Assembly (NCBI GenBank): GCA_963422465.1
Contig: OY730173.1
Location: 186,001-250,000, forward strand
Origin: Lichina pygmaea
Lineage: Eukaryota > Ascomycota > Lichinomycetes > Lichinales > Lichinaceae
DNA: 64,000 nt
Reading direction: 5' to 3'
Under the pieces are notes generated by a model. The model had not been told where the DNA came from, did no database searches, and saw only the letters and a program-made list of their open reading frames with translations. Below, one piece after another: positions 46,668 to 59,440 of this stretch. Position numbers and translations under genes: made by a program. Positions within the stretch are counted from its first letter, which is position 1; each line of letters opens with the position of its first letter.

Positions 46668-49600
46668 GTTTCAGCCTCTAACATACAGGACACTGACTTG
46701 ATACGATGGTGGATCCACAAAGCCCTACCCCTTCTCAGGCAGCCCAAGCCCAAGCTGCTCAGGCGGCTCAGGCCCAGGCTGTCCAGGCGGCACCTATTGT
46801 TAACCTACCCCCGAAGCCCTTGAAGGTAGGTGCCCCGAAGAGGTACGATGGATCCAGGGGAGGACTGGAGTTGTTCTTCTCACAACTGGAGCTCTACTAT
46901 GGGTTCAACACAGCCCAGTTCCCGACAGACCAGGAGAAGGTGCTATTTGCAGCCTCCTACCTGGAAGGACCAGCCTTCGCTTGGTTCAACGTCTACTTAA
47001 GGGATTACCTAGACAATCAGGCAGACCCCAAGGAGCAAGAAGACAATACCCGACAGGTCATGGGAAGCTTGAAAACCTTTAAGACAGCCATGAGAAAGAC
47101 GTTTGGGATCCTTGACAAGGAAAGGGATGTGGAACAAAAGCTCCAAGCACTGCGGCAAACTGGATCGGCATCGGAATTTGCGGCGAAGTTCCAACAACTA
47201 GCAGTGAGGACTCAGTGGGGGACAGGGCACTAACAGCACTATTCTACCAAGGTCTCAAGGAACGAGTCAAGGATGACATCACGCGAGGAGACTGACCAAC
47301 CGAGCTCTACGAAATGATCGAGACTGCGGCTCACATCGACGACCGACAGTTCGAGAGAGAGCTTGAGAAGCGAGGCAAGCAGACGAAACCATGGGTGAAG
47401 AAAAAGCCAACACCTGCCAAAGATAACTACGGCTTGGTACCCATGGAAATCGACGCGGCAGAACCACAAAAGAAGAAGACACGGAAGTGTTACAACTGTC
47501 AGAAAGTGGGCCATCTTGCAGTGAACTGCAGGAGCAAGAAGAAGAACAAGAAGGGCAAAGGGAAGCAGTTGAACGCCACAAGCGCCTGGAAAGGCAGGGA
47601 GACAGAGGAGCCCCAGAGGGCCCCCCAAGGCACACTGCCCCACAATCACCCTGAGGCGGTACTCCTCAGAGAGGAGGATGACCTCCGACAACACGCTGAA
47701 AAACTTGAGAACATGCTCCAAGAAACCTTGGACCGCCTTGACAAGGTCTGAAGGAAGGTCGACGGAATCCACTGGGAGGATGACCTGATCTCCGAGTTTG
47801 ACGCAACCGGCTATATGGAGGAACGGGTTGACGACAAGGAAGCCCAGCCACCACCAGTCCCCGACAAACCTGTCCTTCGACGACAGGACGCAACCTTATC
47901 AGAAATAGGGGAGACGCAAGTGTCACGACGGGTCGACAATACCCTCAGCATCACACAGGTCAGAGACATTGCTGATGATTGCAACCAAGACCTGGGGGAA
48001 CGATGCACCACCACACGATGCAAATGACATGTGGTAGAGCGTCAGGCCCAGGGCCTAGGTGGCTCAAAAAACTAGCAGCGCTCTTCAAAACCGGGGTCGG
48101 AAGAGCAGGCAAGACAACACCCCGGGAGGAAGGAGTCAAGCCAAGCCTTGACGCAACAGCCTGCAGCCTGCACTTTCACATCAAGATCAGAGTCAATGGG
48201 TGGTTGGCTAAGGCCATGATCAACTCTGGTGCGACTGGCAACTTCATGTCAGAAAGCTTTGCCAGAAGAAACGAGGTTCCAGTCCAAGGCAAGAAAGACC
48301 CCTACCAGTTGACGGTAGTGGACGGAACACCACTCTCCAAAGATGAGGGACAAGTGATGAAGGAGACCAAGAGCCTGAGACTGAGTGTCCATGGCACGAC
48401 GATCAGAACAGAGAAATTCGACTTGGTCCGGATACCACACAAAGTTATATTGGGACTTCCGTGGTTGGAAAAACAAAACCCAAGGATTGACTGGAAAAGA
48501 AGGCAACTAGTCTTTCCGGACAGAACACTGGTCACGTCAGAACCAGGGGTGACGATTAAAGAAATCTCACTGACACGGTGGAAGAAATACCACCAGCGCG
48601 GGCAGGCCTGTGTGGCCTGGATGAAACCCCGAACACAACAACTTTGCACCACGCAAGACGCCGTGGGCGAGACTCAGGCACCGCAGTTGCGAAGTGAGTA
48701 TAAAGAATACCAGGAGATGTTTGAAGAAACAGCGATCGCGACACTACCGGAACATCAGGAGTGGGACCACGAGATTCCGCTGGAAGACAGAAAAAAACCC
48801 ACACACAGCCCTATCTACGCTCTGTCAGCAAAAGAGCTTGAGGCCCTGAGAGACTACCTGGACGAGAACCTAGCGAAAGGGTTCATAAGACCTTCAACAT
48901 CACCAGCTGGATACCCGATATTGTTTGTGCCAAAGAAAGACAGCAAACTTCAACTGTGTGTTGATTATCGGCGGCTAAATGCGATTACAGTGAAAAACTG
49001 CTACCCGCTGCCATTGATATCAGAAATCCAAGACCGGATCCAAGGAGCCAAATAGTTTACCAAGTTCGACATTTGAGGCACTTTCAACCTGGTTAGGATG
49101 AAAGACGGCGAAGAATGGAAGACAGCCTTTCGTACAAAGTACAGGCACTACAAGTATACTGTGATGCCATTCAGCCTTACGAATGCACCGGCGACATTCC
49201 AATCACTTATTAACGCTGTCCTCCGATAATACCTGGACATATTTGTCACCGCTTATATTGACGATGTCTTGGTATACACCAATGGAACCTTGGAGGAGCA
49301 TAAACAGCATGTCAAGAAGATCCTACATGCGCTCCAGAGAGCAGGAATAAGGTTACGCCTTGATAAAAGTGTTTTCCACACAAAGGAAGTGGAATATTTG
49401 GGGTCAATCCTGACAACGGAAGGAATCCGAATGGACAACACAAAGACGGCAGCAGTACAAGACTGGCCAACACCCAAAAACCTCAAAGAAGTACAATTCT
49501 TCCTAGGATTTGCAAACTTCTACTGACGATTCATCAAGGACTACTCAAGAACAGCAGTAGTCTTGACAGAGTTAACCAGAAAGAACAAATCTTTCAGGTG

Positions 49601-51426
49601 GGGGGAGAGCCAACAAGCAGCCTTCCAGGAGTTGAAGGATAAATTCATCTCCGCACTCATTTTGGCATCATTTGACCCCGAGAAGAGGATCATTCTGGAA
49701 ACTGATGCCTCGGACCAAGCATTGGGATCTTGCTTGTGTCAACCAGACGCCGACAACCGCTTACACCCTGTCGCGTATTGATCAAGAAAGTTCTCTGGCC
49801 CAGAACTGAGGTACGATGTTCACGACAAAGAGTTGTTAGCAATCGTCAACGCACTCCAAGAATGGAGGCCTTACTTGGAGGGGGCAAAATACACGGTAGA
49901 CATGTACTCAGACCACAAGAACTTAGCTTACTTCACAACAACAAAGAAGCTAAACTGACGACAAGTTTGATGGGCAGAGTTGTTAGCATCATACAACTTC
50001 CAAATCCTCTACCGGAAGGGCACTGAAAATGCTTGAGCGGACGCTCTCAGCAGGTGACCAGACCTGATGGATGAGAAAACAACAGAGGAACACCCAATCC
50101 TAGCGACAAAAAGACAAACCCTGGTCTATGCCCAACCCCAACTGGCAACAACAGAAACAAAAGGTCCACTCCTTACCCTTGGCCACAAGACAGCAAACAA
50201 AAAGGAAATTGTGCCAGAAAGAGCACAAGAGGAGGTGATCCAGAGGCACCATGACAGGCCTTTGCACAGACACCCCGGGCGAGATAAAACCTTGGAGAAA
50301 ATCCAAAGGAACTACCGCTTTGACAGAATGAAGCGCAAGGTGACAGAGTTCATCCGCAACTGCGAACAGTGCGCGAAGAACAAACCATCAAGACATAAGC
50401 CCTACGGGCAGGCACAGCAAATAGACCTACCTGAGGCACCATGGGAAACTATCACGATGGATTTCGTGGTCAAGTTGCCAAAGTCTACAGACCCAGCAAC
50501 AAAGGTGGTATACGATAGTATTTTGGTGGTTGTTGACAAGCTCACCAAATACACCCACCTGGTCCCGTGGAAAGAGTCAGGAACCGTGAACAAACTTGCG
50601 AGTGTCCTACTCAGAGAGCTGGTAAGCCACCGAGGGCTACCAAAGACAATTATCTCAGATCAAGACAAACTCTTCACCTCGAAATTCTGGAACACGTGGA
50701 CAAAGCAACCTGGCATTGATACAAGGATGTCAACAGTCTACCACCCACAAACTGACAGACAAACTGAGCGGACAAACCAGACAATGGAGCAGTATCTACA
50801 ACACTACGTCAACCACCAGCAGGACAACTGGGTGGAACTGCTACCAATAGCCCAGTTTGCGTACAACAACCAGCAACACAGTGTGACAGGGATGACACTG
50901 TTCTTTGCGAACTACGGAAGAAACCCCTGATGGCAGGCAACAGCAGGAGGCAACGTTGTCGATGTTAGCAAACTTGCTGCTATGCACAAGATGATGAAAA
51001 CAACAATTGACCGTGCCCAGAACACCACCGCCCGCTGATTACACGACAAAAGATTGAAGGGACCAACCCTGGAAAAGGGGGATAAGGTCTACCTATCAAC
51101 AAAAAACCTGCGCTTGAAGTGACCAAGCAAAAAGCTGGACCATGTACAAATCAGACCATTCGAAATCGAGAAGCGCACTGGGAAGGTCAACTATCAACTG
51201 AGACTGCCACGAAAAGCAAGGATACACTGAGTATTCCATGTCTCGCTGCTTGAACCAGCACCCAGCGACGCAGAGATTGAGACAGAATGGAACTTCAAGG
51301 ATGACAAAGAAGAGTACGATGTTGAAAGGATTCTGGATAGTCGGAGAAATGGACAGAAAACTGAGTACCTGGTGAAGTGGTTAGGATTTGACGAAGAGGA
51401 GAATTCGTGGGAACCAACCGAGAACT

Positions 51427-51924
51427 TCAGCTCTGCGATGAACCAGAAGCTGGTGGATTACCACCGAGCAAACCCGCAGTGACCAGGTCTGACAGAGACA
51501 ACAGCTCGAGAGAAGCCAAAGCCTCCAAAGAGAAGACGTCCTCAAAGGACAGCGGAGCAGCAGCCTGACAGGCCTCCTGTTCGCGGATAACACGGAGGGC
51601 CTCTTGTTCCTGAGCATCAAGGGACTCTTGATCCTCGATGGCTGACAGCTCACGACAGATGGCATCAGCCTTCTTCTGTGAGAGATGACCCAGCTGCCGG
51701 CGGAGGCAGATCTGCCAGGGAAGCAACTTTGACAATTGGTCATCAGTCTCCCGCAGCTGAGCCTCAAGCTGCTCGCGCTCAAGTTCCATCTTCTTCCATT
51801 CTGATTCCGAGAGATGAAGGTCGCAGTGACAACCCTTCTCAACACACCGATGATAAAAAGATGATGCGGAGCTCACGACACACTTGGCGTGGTCACGACA
51901 ACAAGCACCGCATGTGATTTTCAA
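51427..51924 (-). CDS. Element 1 antisense Cys-rich, coiled-coil accessory ORF
   Basis: An uninterrupted frame of about 165 codons on the strand opposite gag-pol, lying between the chromodomain (overlapping its end) and the 3' LTR. The N-terminal part is Cys-rich (ITCGACCRDHAKC, then HRCVEKGCHCDLH). It is followed by a Glu/Leu/Gln-rich helix-prone region (KKMELEREQLEAQLRETDDQ) and an acidic Leu-rich end (FSLEALASLELLSLSDLV). The open frame begins without an ATG, so the true start is unresolved. Standard gypsy elements code nothing here. A same-position, same-layout frame occurs in Elements 2 and 4, which argues that it is a real part of these elements. Function unknown. Confidence 0.65.
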   Translation of the reverse strand: MKITCGACCRDHAKCVVSSASSFYHRCVEKGCHCDLHLSESEWKKMELEREQLEAQLRETDDQLSKLLPWQICLRRQLGHLSQKKADAICRELSAIEDQESLDAQEQEALRVIREQEACQAAAPLSFEDVFSLEALASLELLSLSDLVTAGLLGGNPPASGSSQS

Positions 51925-52060
51925 TTCCTTGCCTATTTTGCCAATACGACAAGAGAGAAAACTGCGACGACAAGTTCAAGTTGTCTGGCTTTGGTTCATG
52001 ACAAAAGAGGAGCAGGAACGAAAAGGATCTGGGGACAGAACCCTTGGAGGGAGGGGATAG

Positions 52061-52489
52061 TGTTAAGGCTTAGGCCGGAACAGCCCAGGTAAGTGAGGGA
52101 GGAGTGTTAGTCATACGGAATAACATCCGACTGATCTGGTGGACAAGCAAGAGCTAAGCGAGGAGCTCGTCCGGTGGACGAGCAGGAGCTAAGCGAGGAG
52201 CTTGTCCGGTGGACGAGCAGGAGCTAAGCGAGGAGCTCGTCCACGCAAAAGGATGATACCCCTCAAGGAGACCCCCCCCCTTGGGGCATCTGTATAAAGA
52301 CCCCCCAAAGGGCCCGGAGGGATTAGCTCTCCAGGCTGAACACAAACAATACAAACCCATCATACTGAGGCAATAGCACAGGAGAGTTACCCCACCTGTC
52401 TATTCCTCTACCGAGTCTCTGTCTAGAATCCGCCCTGCGAAGCAACAGACCGTACTGGTTTCTGTGTGAACCCGGCCCGGCCTTTAACA
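52061..52489 (+). repeat. Element 1 3' LTR (429 bp, expanded)
   Basis: Same ends as the 5' LTR but 70 bp longer, exactly two extra copies of the 35-bp hairpin unit (three tandem units at about 52137-52243). Followed by the ATTGA duplication at 52490-52494. Confidence 0.96.
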
Positions 52490-52494
52490 ATTGA

Positions 52495-52701
52495 GCATTG
52501 AAAGATAGTCTGTGGATGGGCACCAGTGCCTGACACAGCTGACAAAGAGAAGTTCCGGATGAATGCTATACAGGGAGATAATCTGAGACTGTGCTACACA
52601 GACACCAACACCAATACTGAAAGATGCCAAGAATAAGATAAGACTAGCCTTAACCAGAGTGATGCAGCTACAGTATAACACTAGTTCTTCTATCCCAATA
52701 T
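52495..52701. other. spacer between Element 1 and LINE fragment 1
   Basis: About 200 bp of AT-richer DNA with no feature I recognise; probably old repeat-derived sequence. Confidence 0.4.
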
Positions 52702-53310
52702 TTTTTTTAATTTGATTCTTACACTGATTGTAGCTTTACAGCCATGCAGATCTTCCAGCTAATAGTGAACTTCTTCAGAAAACCTTTAAAGGAATAAAAA
52801 CTGAAGACATAGGGGTGACCAGAGAGTGTAGCAAAAGGAAATCTTGTAGTGTCTGGTAGAAAAAGCTTCTAGATGTTGGGGTGTGAATAGTGAAGTTTGA
52901 AAGCCAGATTAAATTGGTTTAGTCTTTTTAAAGACATGAACCAGTAAAGAAACTTCTGTAGAAGCTCTGGGTTTAAAATAATAGTAGTGAAATCTTGAGG
53001 GTTGAAGAGAGTATATTGTCTTTGACTTGAGTAGAGGGAGCATGAAGAGGTAATATACTTTACTGTCTCTTCTGGTTGACCACACATACATAAAGAGGTA
53101 GGAAAGTCAGTGGCTCCAGCTCTGAAAAGAAAACTTGCTAGACTAATTCTCCCAGTTCTGGTTTGCAGTAGCAGACTTGCCTCAGCTTTCTGTAGCTTTT
53201 TGTAGAGCTTCAGGTTGTTGTAGTGAGGTTTTTGGCAAAACACCTGCCACCCAGCATAGCTTCTTCTTTTCTTCTTCTTCTATTGGTTTTCCCACTCTTT
53301 AGTAAAGAGT
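52702..53310 (-). mobile_element. LINE fragment 1 (Tad1-like non-LTR retrotransposon, 3' end)
   Basis: Minus-strand 3' end of a non-LTR element. A T-rich run at 52702-52712 marks its A-rich tail, then about 155 bp of 3' UTR, a stop at 52869, and the C-terminal end of the reverse-transcriptase ORF: KLQKAEASLLLQTRTGRISL, then a CCHC-like motif in LCMCGQPEETVKYITSSC, then QFNLAFKLHYSHPN. These are typical of the C-terminus of fungal Tad1-clade ORF2. The fragment is cut at 53310, exactly where the LTR of Element 3 begins, so Element 3 appears to have landed in it. The RT domain proper is not present here. Confidence 0.82.
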
Positions 53311-53489
53311 TGTTACAACCCAGGAGGAACACAGTCTTTATATACTCACAGAGAGCCACAGACAGGATACTGAGTGGAAGTACTACGCAGTACAACACAG
53401 GAGAAAGTCATGTGACTGTCAAGACTGACCAGGGGTTGCTTGACATAGTGTGTATATGTATTAAGCATGGCAAGCCCAACTTGACCCAC

Positions 53490-54097
53490 TGTTATGACCC
53501 AGGGGATGGGAGCCACTTATTTATAGGCAATCAGGCCGCGGGCCAGGCAAGAGGACACCATGGAAGTCAAGTGACCAACCAACAAGGGGTCACGTGACTG
53601 TCGAGACAGACGGGAGTCTTGACGCAGCATGCATGAAGCATCAAGACAATCTCACCAGTCTCGACACAGCATGCATGAAGCATTGAGACAATCTCACCTG
53701 TCTCGACACAGGGTGCATAACATGGTGGGACTGTCAAGACAATCTCACCTGTCTCGACGCAGGGTGCATAACATGGTGGGACTGTCAAGACAATCTCACC
53801 TGTCTCAATGTCAAGACTGTCAAGACAATCTTGATTGTCTTGACAGGCCAGCACTATATAGTCCAGTGATAGTTCCCTTATGGAATGATCATCTTCAACT
53901 CATGTTGTGATCCAGACAACTAGATCTACTTCAATACAATCCTTTTGTACAAAGCTGTTGATCAGGTGTCACCACCACCATGTTCCACCAAACCCCTTCG
54001 CACTCCTTGACACTCCTCTCCTGCGAGAACCAACCTGCCTTCCACCTCTTGCCCTAATCCTATACTCGGATAGGACAGTACAGTACAGACCGCAACA
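53490..54097 (+). repeat. Element 2 5' LTR (608 bp)
   Basis: Starts TGTTATGACCCAGG, ends CAGACCGCAACA. The 5' half contains several tandem, partly palindromic units built on CAAGACAATCTCACC and GTCTCGAC words. A TATATAG promoter word lies near 53857. Confidence 0.95.
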
Positions 54098-57000
54098 CTT
54101 TGAAGACCCTCAAGGATGAGTACCTCAGGAGTAACCAACCCCAACTTCCCAGATGGAAAGATTAGTGTCGCTAAGCCAGACCTGTTCTACGGCGAAAGGA
54201 ACAAGGTTGACGACTGGCTCATGCAACTCCAAGTCTACTTTCAATTCCAACCAGAGACAAAGCTGCCTAAGGAGAAGTGGCCCCTCTTCGCAACCACTTA
54301 CATGAGAGATAATGCTTATCAATGGATCAAGCCCTATGTCAACAAACATCTCTCAGGAAATGGAGACCACAACAGCATAACAGAATGGATGACAAAATGG
54401 ACATGATTCAAGGACAAGATCAAAAGGATCCTTGGACTATCTAACAAAGACAAAGTGGCTATACGAATGATCCAGCACATCAAACAAAAACACTCAGCTG
54501 CAGAGTACACCACGCAGTTCAAACAATACTCAGTACTGACTGACTGGGACAACGACACCCTGATGGTCATGTACTGACGTGGACTCAAGGAAAACATGAA
54601 GGATGAAATCACCTTTGACAGACAAGCAGTCAACACACTGGACAAACTCATCGCACAAGCAATCAATATTGATGACAAGCTATTTGAGCGAGTGATGGAG
54701 AAACACCACAACAGAGGATACAGCCACCCCGCATGGCATGTGAGCAACCACTACAAGCTGCCTAACAAGGCACCGCCACATGACCCATATAGCTATGCAC
54801 CTATGGAACTGGATGCAGTCCACCACAAGGGAAGGTTCACGAAGGGAAGGAACAACAAAAAGAGGAAAGCACTGAAGTGCTATGCCTGTGGCAAGCTAGG
54901 CCACATGGTGAAAGACTGTTGTTCAAAGAACAAGGTGCACCGACAGCAACTTAATACACTTGACAGAGACTGGAATGTCATCAAGCCAGAAGACCTACCA
55001 GGAGAGACTCAGCTATCCCTCAAACAATAGGACAACTACAATCAGACATTGGAAGCAGCCCACCAACTGGCAACATCAGGAGGCAAGGACCTACCAGAAC
55101 AGACAGGTCAGGACAAGGGACAGGAGCCCTTAACCACCTCTGATGGAGACCAAGACAAACCCATGTCTATCAAAGAAGAAATACCACAAGGAAGCTATAC
55201 TTACAGCATGGACTCACAAAATCTACGGCACAGCAAACTACAGTGGAGGTTTTGCACAAAGCACTACTGCACCTACCACGAACAACTACGAAGGTACGGA
55301 GGACATTCACCCTACCACACCACCTGCCACAAGCATTGGGTCAATTGCAAGAAGGATGTGTGTGAGATCCATCTTTGGGACAAACACCAACACACTGCAT
55401 TCCCCGGGCACACACATGATTGGCATGAACACCTCATGTTCCTACAGCAAGGCAACAACTACAACTGCTACGTCAACAATTGGCAGTACTGCCTCAAGCC
55501 TGGATGTGACAAGCATCAGCAAGACAAATTCATGAACAGATTCCTCAGAACTGATGGGAGTGGCTGGACCTATTGCCCAGTCAGTGGAAAGACACTTCAA
55601 TCAGGAAAAGACTGAACTCTCTTGTCAAGAGGTGACATCGGGAGCTCAACAACATGACCCCTAGCAACACAAAGCACCTGTGATTGCCTGTGTCACTACA
55701 TGCCAACATGCCAGTACAGACATACGCACTTGTGGACTCTGGAGCCAGTGGAAACTATATCTCAAGACAACTTTATGATACCCTTGGCACTGGAAGAAGA
55801 CGCAAGCAGCAGCCCTATCAGCTCGCGATGGCAAATGGACAGACAGAGCTAGTCTGCCATGAGACGCAGCCAATGGAAATAGTTACCGGACACCATGCTG
55901 AAAGGATCCACCTTGATATTGTCAAGTTGGCCACTCAGGATATCTATTTGGGGATGCCTTGGCTAAAGAAACACAACCTAGTTATTAACTGGAAGACAGG
56001 AGTACTCACATTTAGGAACTGCACTAACAACACAGCTCGGACCTGTTACCAGCCGCAGAAGGTGTGGACAGATGAGGGAAGGAGTCCTCAGTGGAACCTC
56101 ACTGACAGAAAGGACAACTCTCAAGAGAAGAGGTCTGCCTTGACAGGCACACCCCGGAACCAGGTGGCCAAACAGTCAGAGATGAAGAGAGAGGAAGTTG
56201 TTAACCCTCTGGAGATCCCTGAAGAGTACTGACCTGGGTATGATAACCTCTTTCAGGAAGAGACAACAACAGCAGTGTTGCCTAAGCACCAACCTTGGGA
56301 TCATGAGATCAAGTTGTAACCAGGGACAGAGCCAGGATTTGGACCAATTTACCAGTTATCAGAGAAAGAGCTCCAAGTACTTTGCGAGTACCTGGAGGAA
56401 AACCTGAAAAAGAGTTTCATTTGAGAATCTCAATCGCCAGCAGGATACCCAATACTATTTGCACTAAAGAAAGACAGAAGTCTTCAACTTTGTGTGGATT
56501 ACAGGAAACTCAACAACATTACCATCAAGAACTGATATCTGTTGCCAAATGTGAACGAATTGCGAGACAGGATCAGCCAAGCTACAATCTTTACCAAGCT
56601 GGACTTGAAAGTAGCATACAACCTGATATGCATAAAAGAAGAAGAAGAATAGAAGACAGCCTTCAGAACCTGATACAGACACTACAAGTATCTGGTTATG
56701 CTATTCGGACTCACAAACACACCAGCAACATGTCAAGCATTGATCAACAACATCATCAGAGCACACCTGGACCAAACAGCTATCGCCTACCTGGATGACA
56801 TTCTTGTCTACTCGAACACGCAACAGGAACATACCAAACATGTGAAGGATGTTCTATGATACCTACAAGAGGCAGGGCTCAAGCTCAACCCAAAGAAATA
56901 CAAGTTCAACAAACTGGAAGTTGAATTCCTTGGATATGTTATAGGGATTAAAGGGATCAAGATTGACTCTGAGAAAATCAAAGTGATTCAGCAATGGCCA

Positions 57001-59086
57001 ACACTGATGTCAGTTAAGGAAGTACAAGCCTTCCTAGGATTTGCCAACTTCAACTGACAGTTCATTAAGAACTACTCACAGATGGCAACACCACTAACAG
57101 AACTCACAAAGAAGGATGTGGAGTACCGGTGGACAGAGAGACAACAAAAAGCATTCCAACAGCTCAAGGACGCTTGCGCCAAGGAACCAGTTCTCCTCAA
57201 CTTCAAGACAGGCCAACCAACACAAATCAAGACAGACACTTCAGATCAGGCAGTAGGAGCATGTCTATGCCAACAGGCAGGCAGCAAGTGGCACCCAGTT
57301 GCCTACTACTCACGAAAAATGACACAAGCGGAACAAAACTATAATATCCATGACAAAGAGCTATTGGCAGTCGTCAACACACTTGAACACTGGAAAGTGT
57401 ACACGGAAAGCAGTTCTGAACTCACTGTTCTCACAGACCACAAGAATCTGACAATGTTCACGACAACCAAGAAGCTGAACAGACAGCAAGTCAGATGGGC
57501 TGAACTCCTAGGGCAACACAAGTTCAAGATCTTGTACACCCCTGGACAAGACAATAGGAGAGCAGACACACTAAGCTGACGAAAAGACCATATGGAAGAT
57601 GATGAACACCAAGGAACAATCTTACAGCAGGACCAGCAAGGAAACCTGGTGCCTCAACCACAGATCAACAAGCTCACGGCAGAAGACACTGAAGAACTAA
57701 TAAGGAACTACCACGATAATCCAGCACATGGTCACCCAGGAATCTCCAAGACCACAGACCTTATCCAACGGGCAGGGAATAATGTTATTAACCTCTGACA
57801 ACATGTCACAAACTACATCAGCAAGTGTCTACTATGCCAGAAAAACAAACATGGAAGACACAAGCCATACAGAAAAGAACACCCGAACACAATACTGAGA
57901 GGCCTGTGGGAAGACATGTCAATGGACTTCATCACAAAGCTACCCAAGTCCAAAGACCCAGTCACAGGAATCACCTACAACTTGATTATGGTGATAGTGG
58001 ACAGATTCACAAAATATCTAATAGCAGTACCATTCAAGGAGACCCACACAGCAGAACAGTTGGGACACCTTTTACTGGACAGATTGGTTAGAGACCACGG
58101 AGTTCCAATCACGATCATTACAGACAGAGACAAACTCTTCACATCCAACTACTGGAAGACAATCAGTGCAGCCATAGGAACAAAACCCAAAATGTCTACG
58201 GTCTATCACCCACAAACTGACAGCCAGACAGAGTGAGCAAACCAAGTCCTGGAGACTTACTTACAGCATTACATCAACCAGACCCACAGCAATTGGGTAC
58301 AGTTATTACTGGTGGCACAGCTGGCAATCAACCAGCACAGATCAGACTCAACAAAGGAATCACTATTTTTTACCAATTTTGGACAACATGTGAACATTGG
58401 GATGCCAAGCAGAGCTTCACCAAACACGGAGAAAGTACTCCAACATAACAAGCTCCTACGACAAATGCACACGATGATAAGGCACTACCTTCAAGAGACC
58501 TCAGAAAGAATGCAACGTCAAATGGACAAGAAATTGAAAATGGCACCTCAGCTAAAGAAGGGGGATAAAGTCTACCTCCTTACAAGAAATTGGAAAACAA
58601 AGAAACCAAAGACAAAGAAACTTGACAACATCAAGGTCAGACTATTTTCAGTTGAAGAAAAAACAGGACCAGTCAACATCAAGATACGACTACCAAGAGA
58701 TGCCAGAGTCTATCCAAACTTTCATATATCAATGATTGAACCAGCCGACCAGAGCACACCCTTGCAGGAAACATTCCATTACCAACCTGAAGAAGAACAG
58801 GAATTCGAGGCTGAACAGATCCTGAAGAGAAAAGGTCAGCGATACCTTGTCAAGTGGAAAAACTACCCAGACTTGGAAAATACCTGGGAACCACTCAGGA
58901 ACCTCGCGAACTGCCAGCTCCTCCTGCAGCAGTTCCGGCAGAAGCAGGACTGAACAGCTTGGCCTGCAGCGCGGACGCATCAATAACTGTCGCCAACAAA
59001 TCTTCACCATCCACCTCCATTTCAGCAACAAGGCACTGGAGCTTCTTCTTTGCTTGACTCTCAGCACCCTCAAGAACCTTTCACTT

Positions 59087-59395
59087 TCAGGACACACAAG
59101 CCTGCAGCTTGGCAAGCTGCTCAACAAGAGCATCCTGCTTGGCCTCATCAACAGCCAAATCCTCACAAAGGTTATCTTGAGTCATGTTCAACAACTCCCA
59201 AGAAAGTGACACACAGGACTTCCCACAACAAGTGCATTCAGCGCACTTCAACTTATTGTTGTTGTCAGACATTCGGAAGCAGGGCTTGTGGTTCAAAACA
59301 CAGAAGTCACACGGAGCAAGCAACACAAAGTTATGATCACAGATCTGGGCTGCCAGTTGGTTTTGGTAAGCAGAGGCACGTGATTTTGCAGACAT
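59087..59395 (-). CDS. Element 2 antisense Cys-rich accessory ORF
   Basis: A frame of 102 codons from an ATG at 59395, antisense to gag-pol, between the chromodomain and the 3' LTR. It reads MSAKSRASAYQNQLAAQICD, then two Cys groups (CDFCVLNHKPC and KCAECTCCGKSC) and a helix-prone acidic end (AKQDALVEQLAKLQ). The paired CxxC groups with Lys/Pro before the third Cys recall small zinc-binding folds. The corresponding frame in Element 4 is highly similar. Function unknown. Confidence 0.65.
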   Translation of the reverse strand: MSAKSRASAYQNQLAAQICDHNFVLLAPCDFCVLNHKPCFRMSDNNNKLKCAECTCCGKSCVSLSWELLNMTQDNLCEDLAVDEAKQDALVEQLAKLQACVS

Positions 59396-59440
59396 ACTCA
59401 AGAATTCATCAGGACAATGAATGAAGGAGAGGAGGGTAGT

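Larger units (their letters stand above)
46309..52489 (+). mobile_element. Element 1: full-length, broken Ty3/gypsy chromovirus
   Basis: Structurally complete LTR retrotransposon, 6.2 kb, with LTRs at both ends and matching ATTGA flanks (46304-46308 and 52490-52494). Interior order: Gag (from about 46706) with a CCHC knuckle CYNCQKVGHLAVNC near 47490; aspartic protease near 48200; reverse transcriptase about 48880-49530 (LCVDYRRLNAI); RNase H about 49590-50000 (LETDASDQALGSCL); integrase about 50200-51250 with an HHCC zinc domain (NCEQCAKNK) and core; chromodomain about 51315-51475 (YLVKWLGFDEEENSWEP). This order is diagnostic of a chromovirus. A purine-rich tract (GGAGGGAGGGGATAG) abuts the 3' LTR. 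The coding region is broken in roughly ten or more places, so it is not autonomous. LTRs differ by about 3 percent, apart from a repeat-number difference, suggesting a moderately young insertion. Confidence 0.97.
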
